Positions 53,030 to 60,520 of a stretch of 64,000 bases of DNA are shown here, piece after piece. The notes beneath the pieces are model-generated. The model was given only the letters and a program-made list of their open reading frames with translations. It was not told where the DNA came from and did no database searches. Positions within the stretch are counted from its first letter, which is position 1, and each line of letters begins with the position of its first letter. The stretch lies in contig NZ_CP121694.1 of NCBI RefSeq assembly GCF_035573695.1, positions 3,014,501 through 3,078,500 of the forward strand. Reading direction: 5' to 3'. Both the position numbers and the translations under genes were made by a program. The DNA comes from Metallumcola ferriviriculae. Its GTDB lineage: Bacteria; Bacillota; JADQBR01.

Positions 53030-53785
53030 CTAGCCAGTATAAATGAGAATTGCCTCTCTTAAAAAGGCTGCTGTACCCGGCTGCTTTTGATCATAATATG
53101 CTCTAAACCTGTTATCATCGACATACATTTGGGCTAGCCCGGCATGGCCCTCCTTACTATATTGTCCCCAACAAAGGGTTATCCACTGCTTGTGCAAACC
53201 AGCTGCTTTTTGAGCTAGGTCACTTGCCGGGTCACCAGTTTTAATTGCTTGGGAAAGTACTTCCCTAACTTGAATTTCAAGACTTGTCATTGCTTCATAT
53301 TCTTCTTGTGTCATATTCTTGAATTTTTCATTCGCCTGATTCATAATATCATTGCCATACCTTTTCCGAATTTCTTCACCGTATTTCTTCTCATTATCAT
53401 CAACCATTTTTAGTCTAAATCCTTCAAATTTTTCTTTATCCGTCATTTTAAGTCTCCCTTCTTTTGAAGCTAAAGTTTTATCCACATTGGCTATCAATAT
53501 ATCCAACTGTTCTCTCTTTTTTAGGAGCTTTTCGCGATGTTCCCTTAGTACATTTGCTGCATCAAAGGAAGGTGCCGTTATTATATTTTTGATGCTTTCT
53601 AAACTCACACCCAATTCTCTGTAGAATAGTATTTGCTGTAGCCTATCAACTTCCGCCTGCCTATAAATCCGATATCCTGACGAATTAATTCTTGCCGGCT
53701 TAAGAATGCTTATTTCATCATAATACCTTAGTGTTCTAGTGCTAACGCCTGCCAGACTGCCGAGCTTTTGTACTGTATATTCCAT
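53030..53785 (-). CDS. MerR-family regulator with TipAS effector domain
   Basis: 251 residues. MerR winged helix (YTVQKLGSLAGVSTRTLRYYDEISILKPARINSSGYRIYRQAEVDRLQQILFYRELGVSLESIKNII), coiled-coil dimer helix, and a C-terminal TipAS-type antibiotic-recognition domain (NMTQEEYEAMTSLEIQVREVLSQAI...AAGLHKQWITLCWGQYSKEGHAGLAQMYVDDNRFRAYYD). TipA proteins bind thiopeptide and other drugs and activate transcription. Its own upstream promoter has the 19-bp MerR-type spacer, so autoregulation is likely. Confidence 0.92.
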   Translation of the reverse strand: MEYTVQKLGSLAGVSTRTLRYYDEISILKPARINSSGYRIYRQAEVDRLQQILFYRELGVSLESIKNIITAPSFDAANVLREHREKLLKKREQLDILIANVDKTLASKEGRLKMTDKEKFEGFRLKMVDDNEKKYGEEIRKRYGNDIMNQANEKFKNMTQEEYEAMTSLEIQVREVLSQAIKTGDPASDLAQKAAGLHKQWITLCWGQYSKEGHAGLAQMYVDDNRFRAYYDQKQPGTAAFLREAILIYTG

Positions 53786-53808
53786 CTTTCCGTCCCCCTT
53801 ATAACCTT

Positions 53809-53839
53809 ACTTTACACCTTTACGCAACGTTAATGTCAA
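53809..53839 (-). promoter_or_regulatory. MerR-type promoter with 19-bp spacer
   Basis: On the minus strand TTGACA (53839-53834), then 19 bases, then TAAAGT (53814-53809). The spacer holds an ACGTTGCGT dyad-like core. The over-long spacer is the hallmark of promoters activated by MerR proteins through DNA untwisting. Confidence 0.65.
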
Positions 53840-54069
53840 TAGCTTATTAACTGATAATATACGGTTCCACAAGATAGTGTAATAGCGGCAATTAACGGGA
53901 GTAAATATTGCTTTCCCCGTAACACACATTCCTGAGGTATCTGTTTGAGGTTCAAAAATTTAATTACCATATAGATTTGGATATCAACGTACATAAGGAA
54001 CAATAGGGGCTCAAATAACTGGGTAATACTACTCGCAACACCAAACAGTAAGTCTATTTGATGAAAGTA
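53836..54069 (-). pseudogene. C-terminal fragment of a membrane protein, GerAB-like
   Basis: An open frame of 77 codons without a start. It encodes VASSITQLFEPLLFLMYVDIQIYMVIKFLNLKQ and a last membrane segment (YLLPLIAAITLSCGTVYYQL). The pattern is similar to the C-terminus of GerAB-type spore germination permeases, but this is weak. Its stop overlaps the -35 box of the MerR promoter. The rest of 54070-54270 shows no gene. Confidence 0.35.
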
Positions 54070-54270
54070 TTATAGGTAAATATCCTTCCAAAGTGTTTAA
54101 AATATAGAATTCGCGCGGTGCCCAGCACACCTGTTATGGCCTTCTTCACAGCTTGCCTTTAAACTAAAACACGTATATTATTTAATTAGGCAGGTTAAGC
54201 ATGGAACCCACTTGAGACCCGACAAAACAAAGGATAATAACACGTAACCTTTAAGAAAGGGGTTTTTTCT

Positions 54271-55929
54271 ATTAGTTCTCTCAGTCCAATACATAAATGG
54301 CTTCAAACGTACAGAATATTGTTAGTGTTCGTAGTTATGGTGACTGCCTTTCTAAAACCTGATAACGTCTTGCTATTAACTTTTATTGGATGGATTGGTT
54401 TGTTTGTTTATGTGTTAATTGTCAGCCTCAAAATGTTTGGAATCAAACTTTTGTATCGTATTGAACCGTTTCCGGCAATGATTATTGATTTGGCTTTAAT
54501 TTCCGTTTTGGTAAAAGTAACGGGTGACACCCATAGTGTCCTCCACCCACTATACGTTGTTGAATTTTTATTTATGGGCTACTTCTATGGCTTTAAGGAA
54601 GTATTTACAGCGGGCCTACTGGCAGCAGCTGGCTTTTATTACGCGTCCTACTCTGAACATCATATCGCGGATACCCTTATACACGTGAGCATAACATTTA
54701 GTACCGCGTTATTTATTGGCTTTATGTCACGAAAAAGCACCCTCTTGAAAAAACACTTCCAAAAGAATGCAGACGACCTCAAGATACAACAATCTAAACT
54801 CTCTAAAACACAGAATATAATTGAATCCCTTAACGAAATAGGTCTTGCTATGAGTAAAGCTGAGAATTTAGATCAGATTGCAGAACTGCTTGAAACTTAT
54901 TCCCGTTTTATAAACTACACAGATAAGGCTGCTTTTATTTTCCCCTTTGAAGACCATGGTGTTATATATTTAAAGGATATTGCCAAAGAGTTAAAAATGA
55001 CCCGTTTAAAAATTAATAATTTTAGCAAATTAAGCTATCAACTAGTTATTGAAGACAATAAAACAAGGACTATCACAGATGCAGAAAATGACGAACAGTA
55101 CCGACGTTGGTTTGAGAATTCTAGGTCAATCCCCGGATTACGTGATTTCTTACATGATGTTAAGAGCTTAGTAATCTCACCAAATGTGTATGCAAATGAA
55201 CCTTATGGACTTATTATTATGGCTAACTGTAATCATACCCATGCTTTCGGAAAAGACCAAATGCAAGTGATAACATTGTTAAGTTATTCTTTAGCAAATT
55301 ACCTAAAGACTATAGACTTTTCCACAAAATTAAATGAGAGGTACCAGGAAATAGTGAAGTTGACTTCTAGGGTTGTTGACTTAAAAGACCACTATACCAA
55401 TACCCACTCCCAGCAGGTGGCAAAATACGTCCGCCAAATAGGCAGTGCTTACGGTTTTGATGAAAAGAAGCTGGAGAAACTAACTATTGCTGGTTTACTA
55501 CATGATATTGGCAAGGTTGGATTGCCAACTAACCTGCTTAACAAACCAGGAAAGTTAACTAACGAAGAGTTTGAACTTGTTAAGAAACACCCAGAATACG
55601 GATCAAAACTTTTGCGCGATATGAATGATTTTAAAGAAATTGCTGATTGGGTCGAACAACATCATGAACGTTTCAATGGCAAAGGATACCCCTATGGCTT
55701 AGCAGGAAGAGATATTTCATTGGAAGGTAGAATTATTGCAGTGGCAGATGCCTTTGAGGCGATGACTTCTGATAGGCCTTATCGAAAAGCGTTTTCTTAT
55801 TTTGAAGCTCTACAGAAACTTAGAAAAAATTCCGGAACACAATTTGACCCTGATGTAGTAGAAAAATTTATTAAAATTCTCGTCAATGCTGATACATTAA
55901 TGGAGAACACAAACGATACTGTCCTTTAG
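54271..55929 (+). CDS. membrane-bound HD-GYP phosphodiesterase-type protein
   Basis: About 552 residues. Six N-terminal membrane segments (to about residue 145), a GAF-like middle (residues 180-345), and a C-terminal HD-GYP domain with LLHDIGKVGLP, KKHPEYGSKLL, HHERFNGKGYPYGL, AVADAFEAMTSDRPYR. Predicted to hydrolyse cyclic di-GMP or a similar dinucleotide. A TTG at 54319 lacks a ribosome binding site, whereas an in-frame ATT at 54271 lies 8 bp after AAAGGGG and gives (M)SSLSPIHKWLQTYRILL, so I favour the ATT start. Monocistronic. Confidence 0.85.
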   Translation: MSSLSPIHKWLQTYRILLVFVVMVTAFLKPDNVLLLTFIGWIGLFVYVLIVSLKMFGIKLLYRIEPFPAMIIDLALISVLVKVTGDTHSVLHPLYVVEFLFMGYFYGFKEVFTAGLLAAAGFYYASYSEHHIADTLIHVSITFSTALFIGFMSRKSTLLKKHFQKNADDLKIQQSKLSKTQNIIESLNEIGLAMSKAENLDQIAELLETYSRFINYTDKAAFIFPFEDHGVIYLKDIAKELKMTRLKINNFSKLSYQLVIEDNKTRTITDAENDEQYRRWFENSRSIPGLRDFLHDVKSLVISPNVYANEPYGLIIMANCNHTHAFGKDQMQVITLLSYSLANYLKTIDFSTKLNERYQEIVKLTSRVVDLKDHYTNTHSQQVAKYVRQIGSAYGFDEKKLEKLTIAGLLHDIGKVGLPTNLLNKPGKLTNEEFELVKKHPEYGSKLLRDMNDFKEIADWVEQHHERFNGKGYPYGLAGRDISLEGRIIAVADAFEAMTSDRPYRKAFSYFEALQKLRKNSGTQFDPDVVEKFIKILVNADTLMENTNDTVL

Positions 55930-56007
55930 CCCCAGTTGGTTTCATCAGACAGACGCACAACTAATCCTTTTGCACCATTTAAAAGTAATTTTTTATGTGT
56001 ACTGCAC

Positions 56008-56038
56008 AAAAAAAGGCAGCGTGCCGAAAGCACGCTGC
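56008..56038 (-). terminator. terminator of the cytochrome/rhodanese operon
   Basis: GCAGCGTGC pairs perfectly with GCACGCTGC around a 5-base loop; on the minus strand it is followed by eight T. It lies 37 bp after the rhodanese stop. Confidence 0.9.
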
Positions 56039-56074
56039 TAAATGGTATATATATGAAAGGAGGTCCACAAGAAG

Positions 56075-57067
56075 TTATTGCTTTACCAGCTCAAATCCAT
56101 TTCCTTCAACCCAGCCGGCATTAATTCCTCTATTAAGCGATACTGTCTTAATTCCAATGAGGTTTAATACAGCATCAGTTTGGCCGGCAGTCTGCCCTGT
56201 ATAGCAGGCTACTACAGCAGTTTTACCTTTTGCCATTTCTGTAATCTCAGCGAAATGCTTGGAAACTTCTTTAAAAGGAATATCAATAGCGCCAGTGACG
56301 GTTCCTTTGGCATACTCTTCATGACCCCTAATGTCGATCATTACGAATTTTTCCGGGTTTTTCTCCAGCTGATCCTTCAGATCTGGCTCGGAAATTTTAT
56401 AACTTTTAAACATCCCGTTACTTGGCATTTTGTCAAAATATTTTTCCACAGCTTCTTTAACAGGCAGTTTATCGCCCCAATCATATGCTTCTGCCGCCTT
56501 AAGCTCAACGGCGTCTTGAACCATGGGATAATTCTTTGCTTTCCAGCCTAATTCCATTCCTAAATTGATGCTTCTAGCATTTATGCCCAACATATTTAAC
56601 ACTGCTACCGTTTGTCCAGCTGTTTGCCCTGTCCAACATACCACCAGCACTGCCTTCTTACCCTTGGCATTAGTAGCAATTAAGTCTAGATTCTGCCCAA
56701 GCTCAGCAAACGGAATATCAATTGCTCCTTGGATATGACCCTCAGCATAATGATCATGCCCCGTGATATCCAATACCAAGTAATCCTCTAGGGTCCCACT
56801 ATCAAGCAGGTCTTTAACTTCATCGCTAGTAATCTTATAAATGTGACTTGGCATTTTCTCATAGTATTTAGTAGCAGCGTCCAAAATAACTTGCTGTGCG
56901 TCGACCTTAGAACCGGTGTCTTCCTTGGGTGCAGCTTGTTCAACTTGCGGTTTTTCAGGTGTTTCTGCCAGTTGGCCTTGCCCTCCGCAGCCCACAACCA
57001 AGCTAATACTAAAAATTAATACCAATAACAAGCCAAAAAACTTTAACTTTTGTCCTTTAAAAAACAT
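56075..57067 (-). CDS. double-rhodanese lipoprotein
   Basis: 330 residues. Lipoprotein signal with lipobox VVGC (Cys27), a charged linker, then two rhodanese domains. Domain 1: DYLVLDITGHDHYAEGHIQGAIDIPFAEL with active-site loop CWTGQTAG. Domain 2: FVMIDIRGHEEYAKGTVTGAIDIPFKEV with CYTGQTAG. Both catalytic Cys are present. Extracytoplasmic sulfurtransferases of this type move sulfane sulfur. It is the last gene of the cytochrome operon, 20 bp after the multiheme gene, so it probably supplies or accepts sulfur for that complex. Confidence 0.9.
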   Translation of the reverse strand: MFFKGQKLKFFGLLLVLIFSISLVVGCGGQGQLAETPEKPQVEQAAPKEDTGSKVDAQQVILDAATKYYEKMPSHIYKITSDEVKDLLDSGTLEDYLVLDITGHDHYAEGHIQGAIDIPFAELGQNLDLIATNAKGKKAVLVVCWTGQTAGQTVAVLNMLGINARSINLGMELGWKAKNYPMVQDAVELKAAEAYDWGDKLPVKEAVEKYFDKMPSNGMFKSYKISEPDLKDQLEKNPEKFVMIDIRGHEEYAKGTVTGAIDIPFKEVSKHFAEITEMAKGKTAVVACYTGQTAGQTDAVLNLIGIKTVSLNRGINAGWVEGNGFELVKQ

Positions 57068-57087
57068 TTAACTTCCCCCTTTGTGTT

Positions 57088-58503
57088 TTACTTTTTAGCC
57101 TCAATGGCTTCAGGAATCTCCGTCACCACATATTCTAAAGATGCCTTACTATCGGTGGGCAGAATATCCTCTTCGGTAAGAAAGACCTTTTCCACTCCAT
57201 GACAAGAATTACAATCAGCTGCCTGAGGTGTGTACAACTGGGTATTATGCGTTGGTGATTCCTTCCAGCTGGATATTTTATCGAAGTTATCTAGTTCAGG
57301 ATAGCCCATACCCTCAAGCGAATCACGAACCATCGGCATATGCCGTACCGTAATGAATTTATTAGGATGCAGTTCTGTCGGATTAGGATTTTTGGCAATT
57401 TTAAAAACGTCAATAACTTTTGAAGAAGGTAAAACACTGTTCTGTTTTTCATCCTTATAGGAAACATGACAATCACTGCACCCATGCGCCTCTTGAGAAT
57501 GACAGACGGAACACGATAGCAAATCGGGGTCCTCATGCGCTAAGTGCATTTCAATACCCTTTTCCTCTGACAAGGTATCCGCATGACAATTGGCTGAAAT
57601 ACAGGTTGGTAAATCCTCCTTAACATGCATGTTTTCCGGTAAATCCCCGGTGCCATGAAAATTTGACTTAGGATGGCAATCAGTGCACACCATATCGTAA
57701 TCATAATAATGGGTATCAGCAGCCGGCCCCACATTACCAATAAATTCTCCGCCGTTTCTTGTAGAGTGGCAGCCTACGCAAGTTTTCTCCATTGGTGGAA
57801 CCTTTTCAAACTGGTGAGCTGAGAGCAATCCGCCTTCCTGTACCTTAGGTCGGCTTACATGACAGCCGCCGCATTCTGCATGACATTCGTTACAATCCAA
57901 TTCCCAACCCTTGGTTATGGCATTTGTCCCTTCCGCCAATATGCCTTCATGGGTATATGAAATCATAGAATTAACTTGACCATTTTGTGTGTAATGCAGC
58001 GATTCAGCATAAAATTCTGTAACGTCATCATGACACTTTTCACAGACACCAAATTGCAAACCTTCATCGTTCCATTCGGGTGATGCGGGACTTTCTATCA
58101 TTCCTTCATGAGCAGTTTCAGGTTCCATAGCGTTCTTGCCGCCGTGGCAGCTGCGACAGCTAATAAACCCATGGGTAGTTGTAGAAAAATCCTGAGACAC
58201 GACAAACTTGTCGGTCAGCGAAAGCTTTGGAGGCGGAGCTCCTCAACCGCCACCGGCTTCTTCTACTTCCCCTTCCCCCTCCGGCTTTTCATAGGCACTT
58301 ATTGCTTCAGCATCCGTATGGCATCCTTCGCAACTGGTACTGTCTAAAATCTCAATCCCTGCTTCCGCCGGGGTCTTTGGTATAGCATTTGTAGCAACAG
58401 TTGTTTGTTGAGCACACCCGGCAAAAGCTGCAGCAATCAATATGGCAATGATTACGAGAAGCAGCAGTCCATAGTAGTTTCTATTTTTAGTCAATGATTT
58501 CAC
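57088..58503 (-). CDS. multiheme cytochrome c lipoprotein with in-frame UGA, candidate selenoprotein
   Basis: Read through one TGA (58243-58245) this is a 471-residue protein. Residues 1-30 form a lipoprotein signal (lipobox AFAGC), then one heme site CEGCH, an acidic/Gly linker (EEAGGG), the UGA at codon 87, GAPPPKLSLTDK, and ten more heme sites: CRSCH, CEKCH, CNECH, CGGCH, CVGCH, CTDCH, CISANCH (CX4CH), CSVCH, CSDCH and CNSCH. The frame is the same on both sides. The distal part alone would start at a GTG (58200) with no ribosome binding site and no export signal, although c-type hemes are attached outside the cytoplasm. So the UGA is either recoded as selenocysteine (a SECIS-like hairpin follows) or is a nonsense mutation of a Gly codon. 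Third gene of its operon. Confidence 0.75.
58196..58216 (-). promoter_or_regulatory. SECIS-like hairpin downstream of the in-frame UGA
   Basis: In the mRNA, GAC-CGACA pairs with UGUCG-U-GUC around an AGUU loop: eight base pairs with one bulged U. The loop is 35-38 bases after the UGA and has G as its second base. As I recall them, bacterial SECIS elements need a G in the first two loop bases and a loop about 16-37 bases from the UGA, so this is compatible but not proof. Confidence 0.4.
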
Positions 58504-58583
58504 CTCCTTTTAGTTAAGTAAGCACCTGTGGTAGGAAATAAAGATATAAAGCAATCAATATAGCAGCATATAACATAATCTCA

Positions 58584-59312
58584 CTAATGAGTAGCACTAG
58601 GTTGTTGTGGTACTTCCCTGCCATCCAACGATCCCTCCTTGTTCTCAATAAGGGCTAACTCCAAGGGATATTCATGTTCCATTACTTCCCGGCTTACTTT
58701 ACCAGTTAGCCAAACATTATTCATGGGGAAAAAATCCAGTGAAAAGTGTACCGCGTAAATATGCCAGGTAAAAATAACCAAAAAGGCAAGCATTCCTTCT
58801 CCCTGGTGGGCAAAATGCGAGCATTCAATGACCCACCTGGGCATGATAGCTATTGCTTTTCCCGGATATAACAAAATCAAGCCAGTAATAATCATCAGCG
58901 GCGTACCCCAGTATTCTGCCAAGTAATCTATCTTTTCTTTATAGGAGTATTTCGCAAACTGCGGTGCACTTCTTGTTAAACCACAGTAAAAACAAATATT
59001 TAATGCAAAATCCTTTAGGTCTTTCCAAACAGGCAGCATAGTTCCCCTTAAATTGCCCTTGAAAACTCTATGCACCAAATAAAACAAATGATAAACTCCC
59101 GCAATAATCATGATGACAGCCCCAGCCAAATGTATTGCAAATAATGTATTGAAGTTACCAAATAACTTGGCAAAGCTCTGCGCCCACGTTGTATACGCGA
59201 ATTTAATCACGATACCGGTTACGGCGCAGCTTAAGAAACTTATCACCGTTAGATAGTGCTGAAGGCGCTGATGAATATCCCAACGTTTGTACATAGTTGA
59301 TGTTCCAGTCAT
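58584..59312 (-). CDS. cytochrome b membrane subunit (FdnI/DUF4405-like)
   Basis: 242 residues with four membrane segments and His residues placed as in b-type cytochrome subunits of formate dehydrogenase and related enzymes (WDIHQRLQHYLTVISF; FAIHLAGAVIMIIAGVYHLFYLVH; FAHQGEGMLAFLVIFTWHIYAVHF). It likely exchanges electrons between the quinone pool and the multiheme cytochromes encoded on either side. ATG 59312 after AAAGGGGGTG. 2 bp after the heptaheme gene. Confidence 0.85.
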   Translation of the reverse strand: MTGTSTMYKRWDIHQRLQHYLTVISFLSCAVTGIVIKFAYTTWAQSFAKLFGNFNTLFAIHLAGAVIMIIAGVYHLFYLVHRVFKGNLRGTMLPVWKDLKDFALNICFYCGLTRSAPQFAKYSYKEKIDYLAEYWGTPLMIITGLILLYPGKAIAIMPRWVIECSHFAHQGEGMLAFLVIFTWHIYAVHFSLDFFPMNNVWLTGKVSREVMEHEYPLELALIENKEGSLDGREVPQQPSATH

Positions 59313-59314
59313 TT

Positions 59315-60175
59315 TTACACCCCCTTTGTTTCATCTTTCTTCCTAGTCAAAGCAGTTCGCAAACGATGGAATAAATCTAACTCAATGTGCAATAAGAAAA
59401 CAGTGACAACAACCAAGATAAGCCATATGAATATCTCTTTTGTCAAATACATCGGCAAACTATAACCCTCTGGCTGTATTACATAGTGCTCCATGCTTTC
59501 CGTTCCTAATAGACTGCTGCCATGACAGCTTTTGCAGAGAAAAGATTTCTTTTCCTCACTAGTCATAGCGACTGGATTGTCTTGACTCAGAATTTGGTGA
59601 TATCCATGACAGGTGACGCAATCTGCGGAATTTTCCGCATTAAGAGCTGCGGCCTTGCCATGAAAACTCTCTTTAAAATGTTCACTCTCTTGAGCATGGC
59701 ATTTCTGCCCACAGGTATCGGCAAGACTAACCGCCGCGACGGGAGAATCCACTCCGTCAATTTTCTTAATATAATGGCCCCCATGACAATCGACACAATT
59801 TGGCTGCTCCTGTTCGCTGTTTTGGTTATGCACACTGCGGCTATACTCGAAGGTAGCTCCGGTGTGACAGTTGGCACATTTTTCAGATACTCTGTTTGTC
59901 AGCACTTTCCCGTATTGATGAGGTTCCTCAAATTTGTGGCAGCCGATACAAGCAAACTGACCATGCACCGAATTCTCATATTTCTCCTGATCCACATATA
60001 GCGAGATCTTCTTTCCCTCTTTTTCAATACCAAAAGTTTCTTTTTCGTGGCAGCTTAAACATTGCTCTTTGGTTTTAAAGGGTTTTGGCTCAGTTTCCTT
60101 TGCAGTTGCATTTGTCACACCACTGATAATTGTGATTACTATCACAATTAAAATCAAAACTGTATATCTTTTCAA
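59315..60175 (-). CDS. membrane-anchored heptaheme cytochrome c
   Basis: 286 residues. Signal peptide (TVLILIVIVITIISGVTNATA), seven heme motifs in order CLSCH, CIGCH, CANCH, CVDCH, CGQKCH (CX3CH), CVTCH and CKSCH, then a C-terminal membrane helix (FIWLILVVVTVFLLHIELDLFHRL) with a basic tail. Paired His ligands (EEPHQYG, GGHY, FHGK) are evident. It faces outward and probably relays electrons between the cytochrome b and the other multiheme protein. TTG start after GGGAGGGGGGA. First gene of the operon. Confidence 0.88.
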   Translation of the reverse strand: MKRYTVLILIVIVITIISGVTNATAKETEPKPFKTKEQCLSCHEKETFGIEKEGKKISLYVDQEKYENSVHGQFACIGCHKFEEPHQYGKVLTNRVSEKCANCHTGATFEYSRSVHNQNSEQEQPNCVDCHGGHYIKKIDGVDSPVAAVSLADTCGQKCHAQESEHFKESFHGKAAALNAENSADCVTCHGYHQILSQDNPVAMTSEEKKSFLCKSCHGSSLLGTESMEHYVIQPEGYSLPMYLTKEIFIWLILVVVTVFLLHIELDLFHRLRTALTRKKDETKGV

Positions 60176-60208
60176 TTCACTCCCCCCTCCCTAACTGAAT
60201 TTTTGATT

Positions 60209-60246
60209 AAAAAAAATCAGAGGCCAGCAAAAAACACCGGCCTCTG
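60209..60246 (-). terminator. terminator-like hairpin in the operon leader, possible attenuator
   Basis: On the minus strand CAGAGGCCGG pairs with CTGGCCTCTG (10 bp, one G-T) around a 9-base loop, followed by ATTTTTTTT. It lies between the Crp/Fnr-like site (60273) and the first gene (60175), so transcription from upstream would meet an intrinsic terminator in the leader. The remaining 60290-60520 holds the divergent promoter region of the LysR gene; no ORF is seen there. Confidence 0.7.
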
Positions 60247-60272
60247 GACTACAGTCTCATGACTTACAGTAT

Positions 60273-60288
60273 TGTGATCTATTTCACG
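60273..60288 (-). promoter_or_regulatory. Crp/Fnr-like operator upstream of the cytochrome operon
   Basis: TGTGATCTATTTCACG, one base from TGTGA-N6-TCACA and close to the Crp consensus. It is about 100 bp upstream of the heptaheme gene. The same motif type stands before norC. Confidence 0.55.
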
Positions 60289-60520
60289 ACCTTGCCAAAA
60301 ACAATTAGTCTTAAATTCACATACAGGAGATCCTTTTGTTATTTATATTATTCACAATTCCATGTCAGTTTTCTTTTAACCTTTTTATATGCCATCAGCG
60401 TTCCACATAACCATATAGAAATGTGTTATAGAAGCGAATATTCTTAATATTTACTTAAAAGGATAACCATAATGAATAGCGAAATAATTCCATAATATAA
60501 TCTTTAAAGGGGTTATGCTA

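Noticed and set aside
57088-58200. The distal ten-heme segment as an independent gene starting at GTG 58200
   Set aside because: No ribosome binding site and no export signal; the upstream lipoprotein ORF is in the same frame and supplies both.
58243-58245. TGA read as Gly or Trp through a variant genetic code
   Set aside because: TGA is a normal stop elsewhere in the window, for example at the aroK/aroB ATGA junction.
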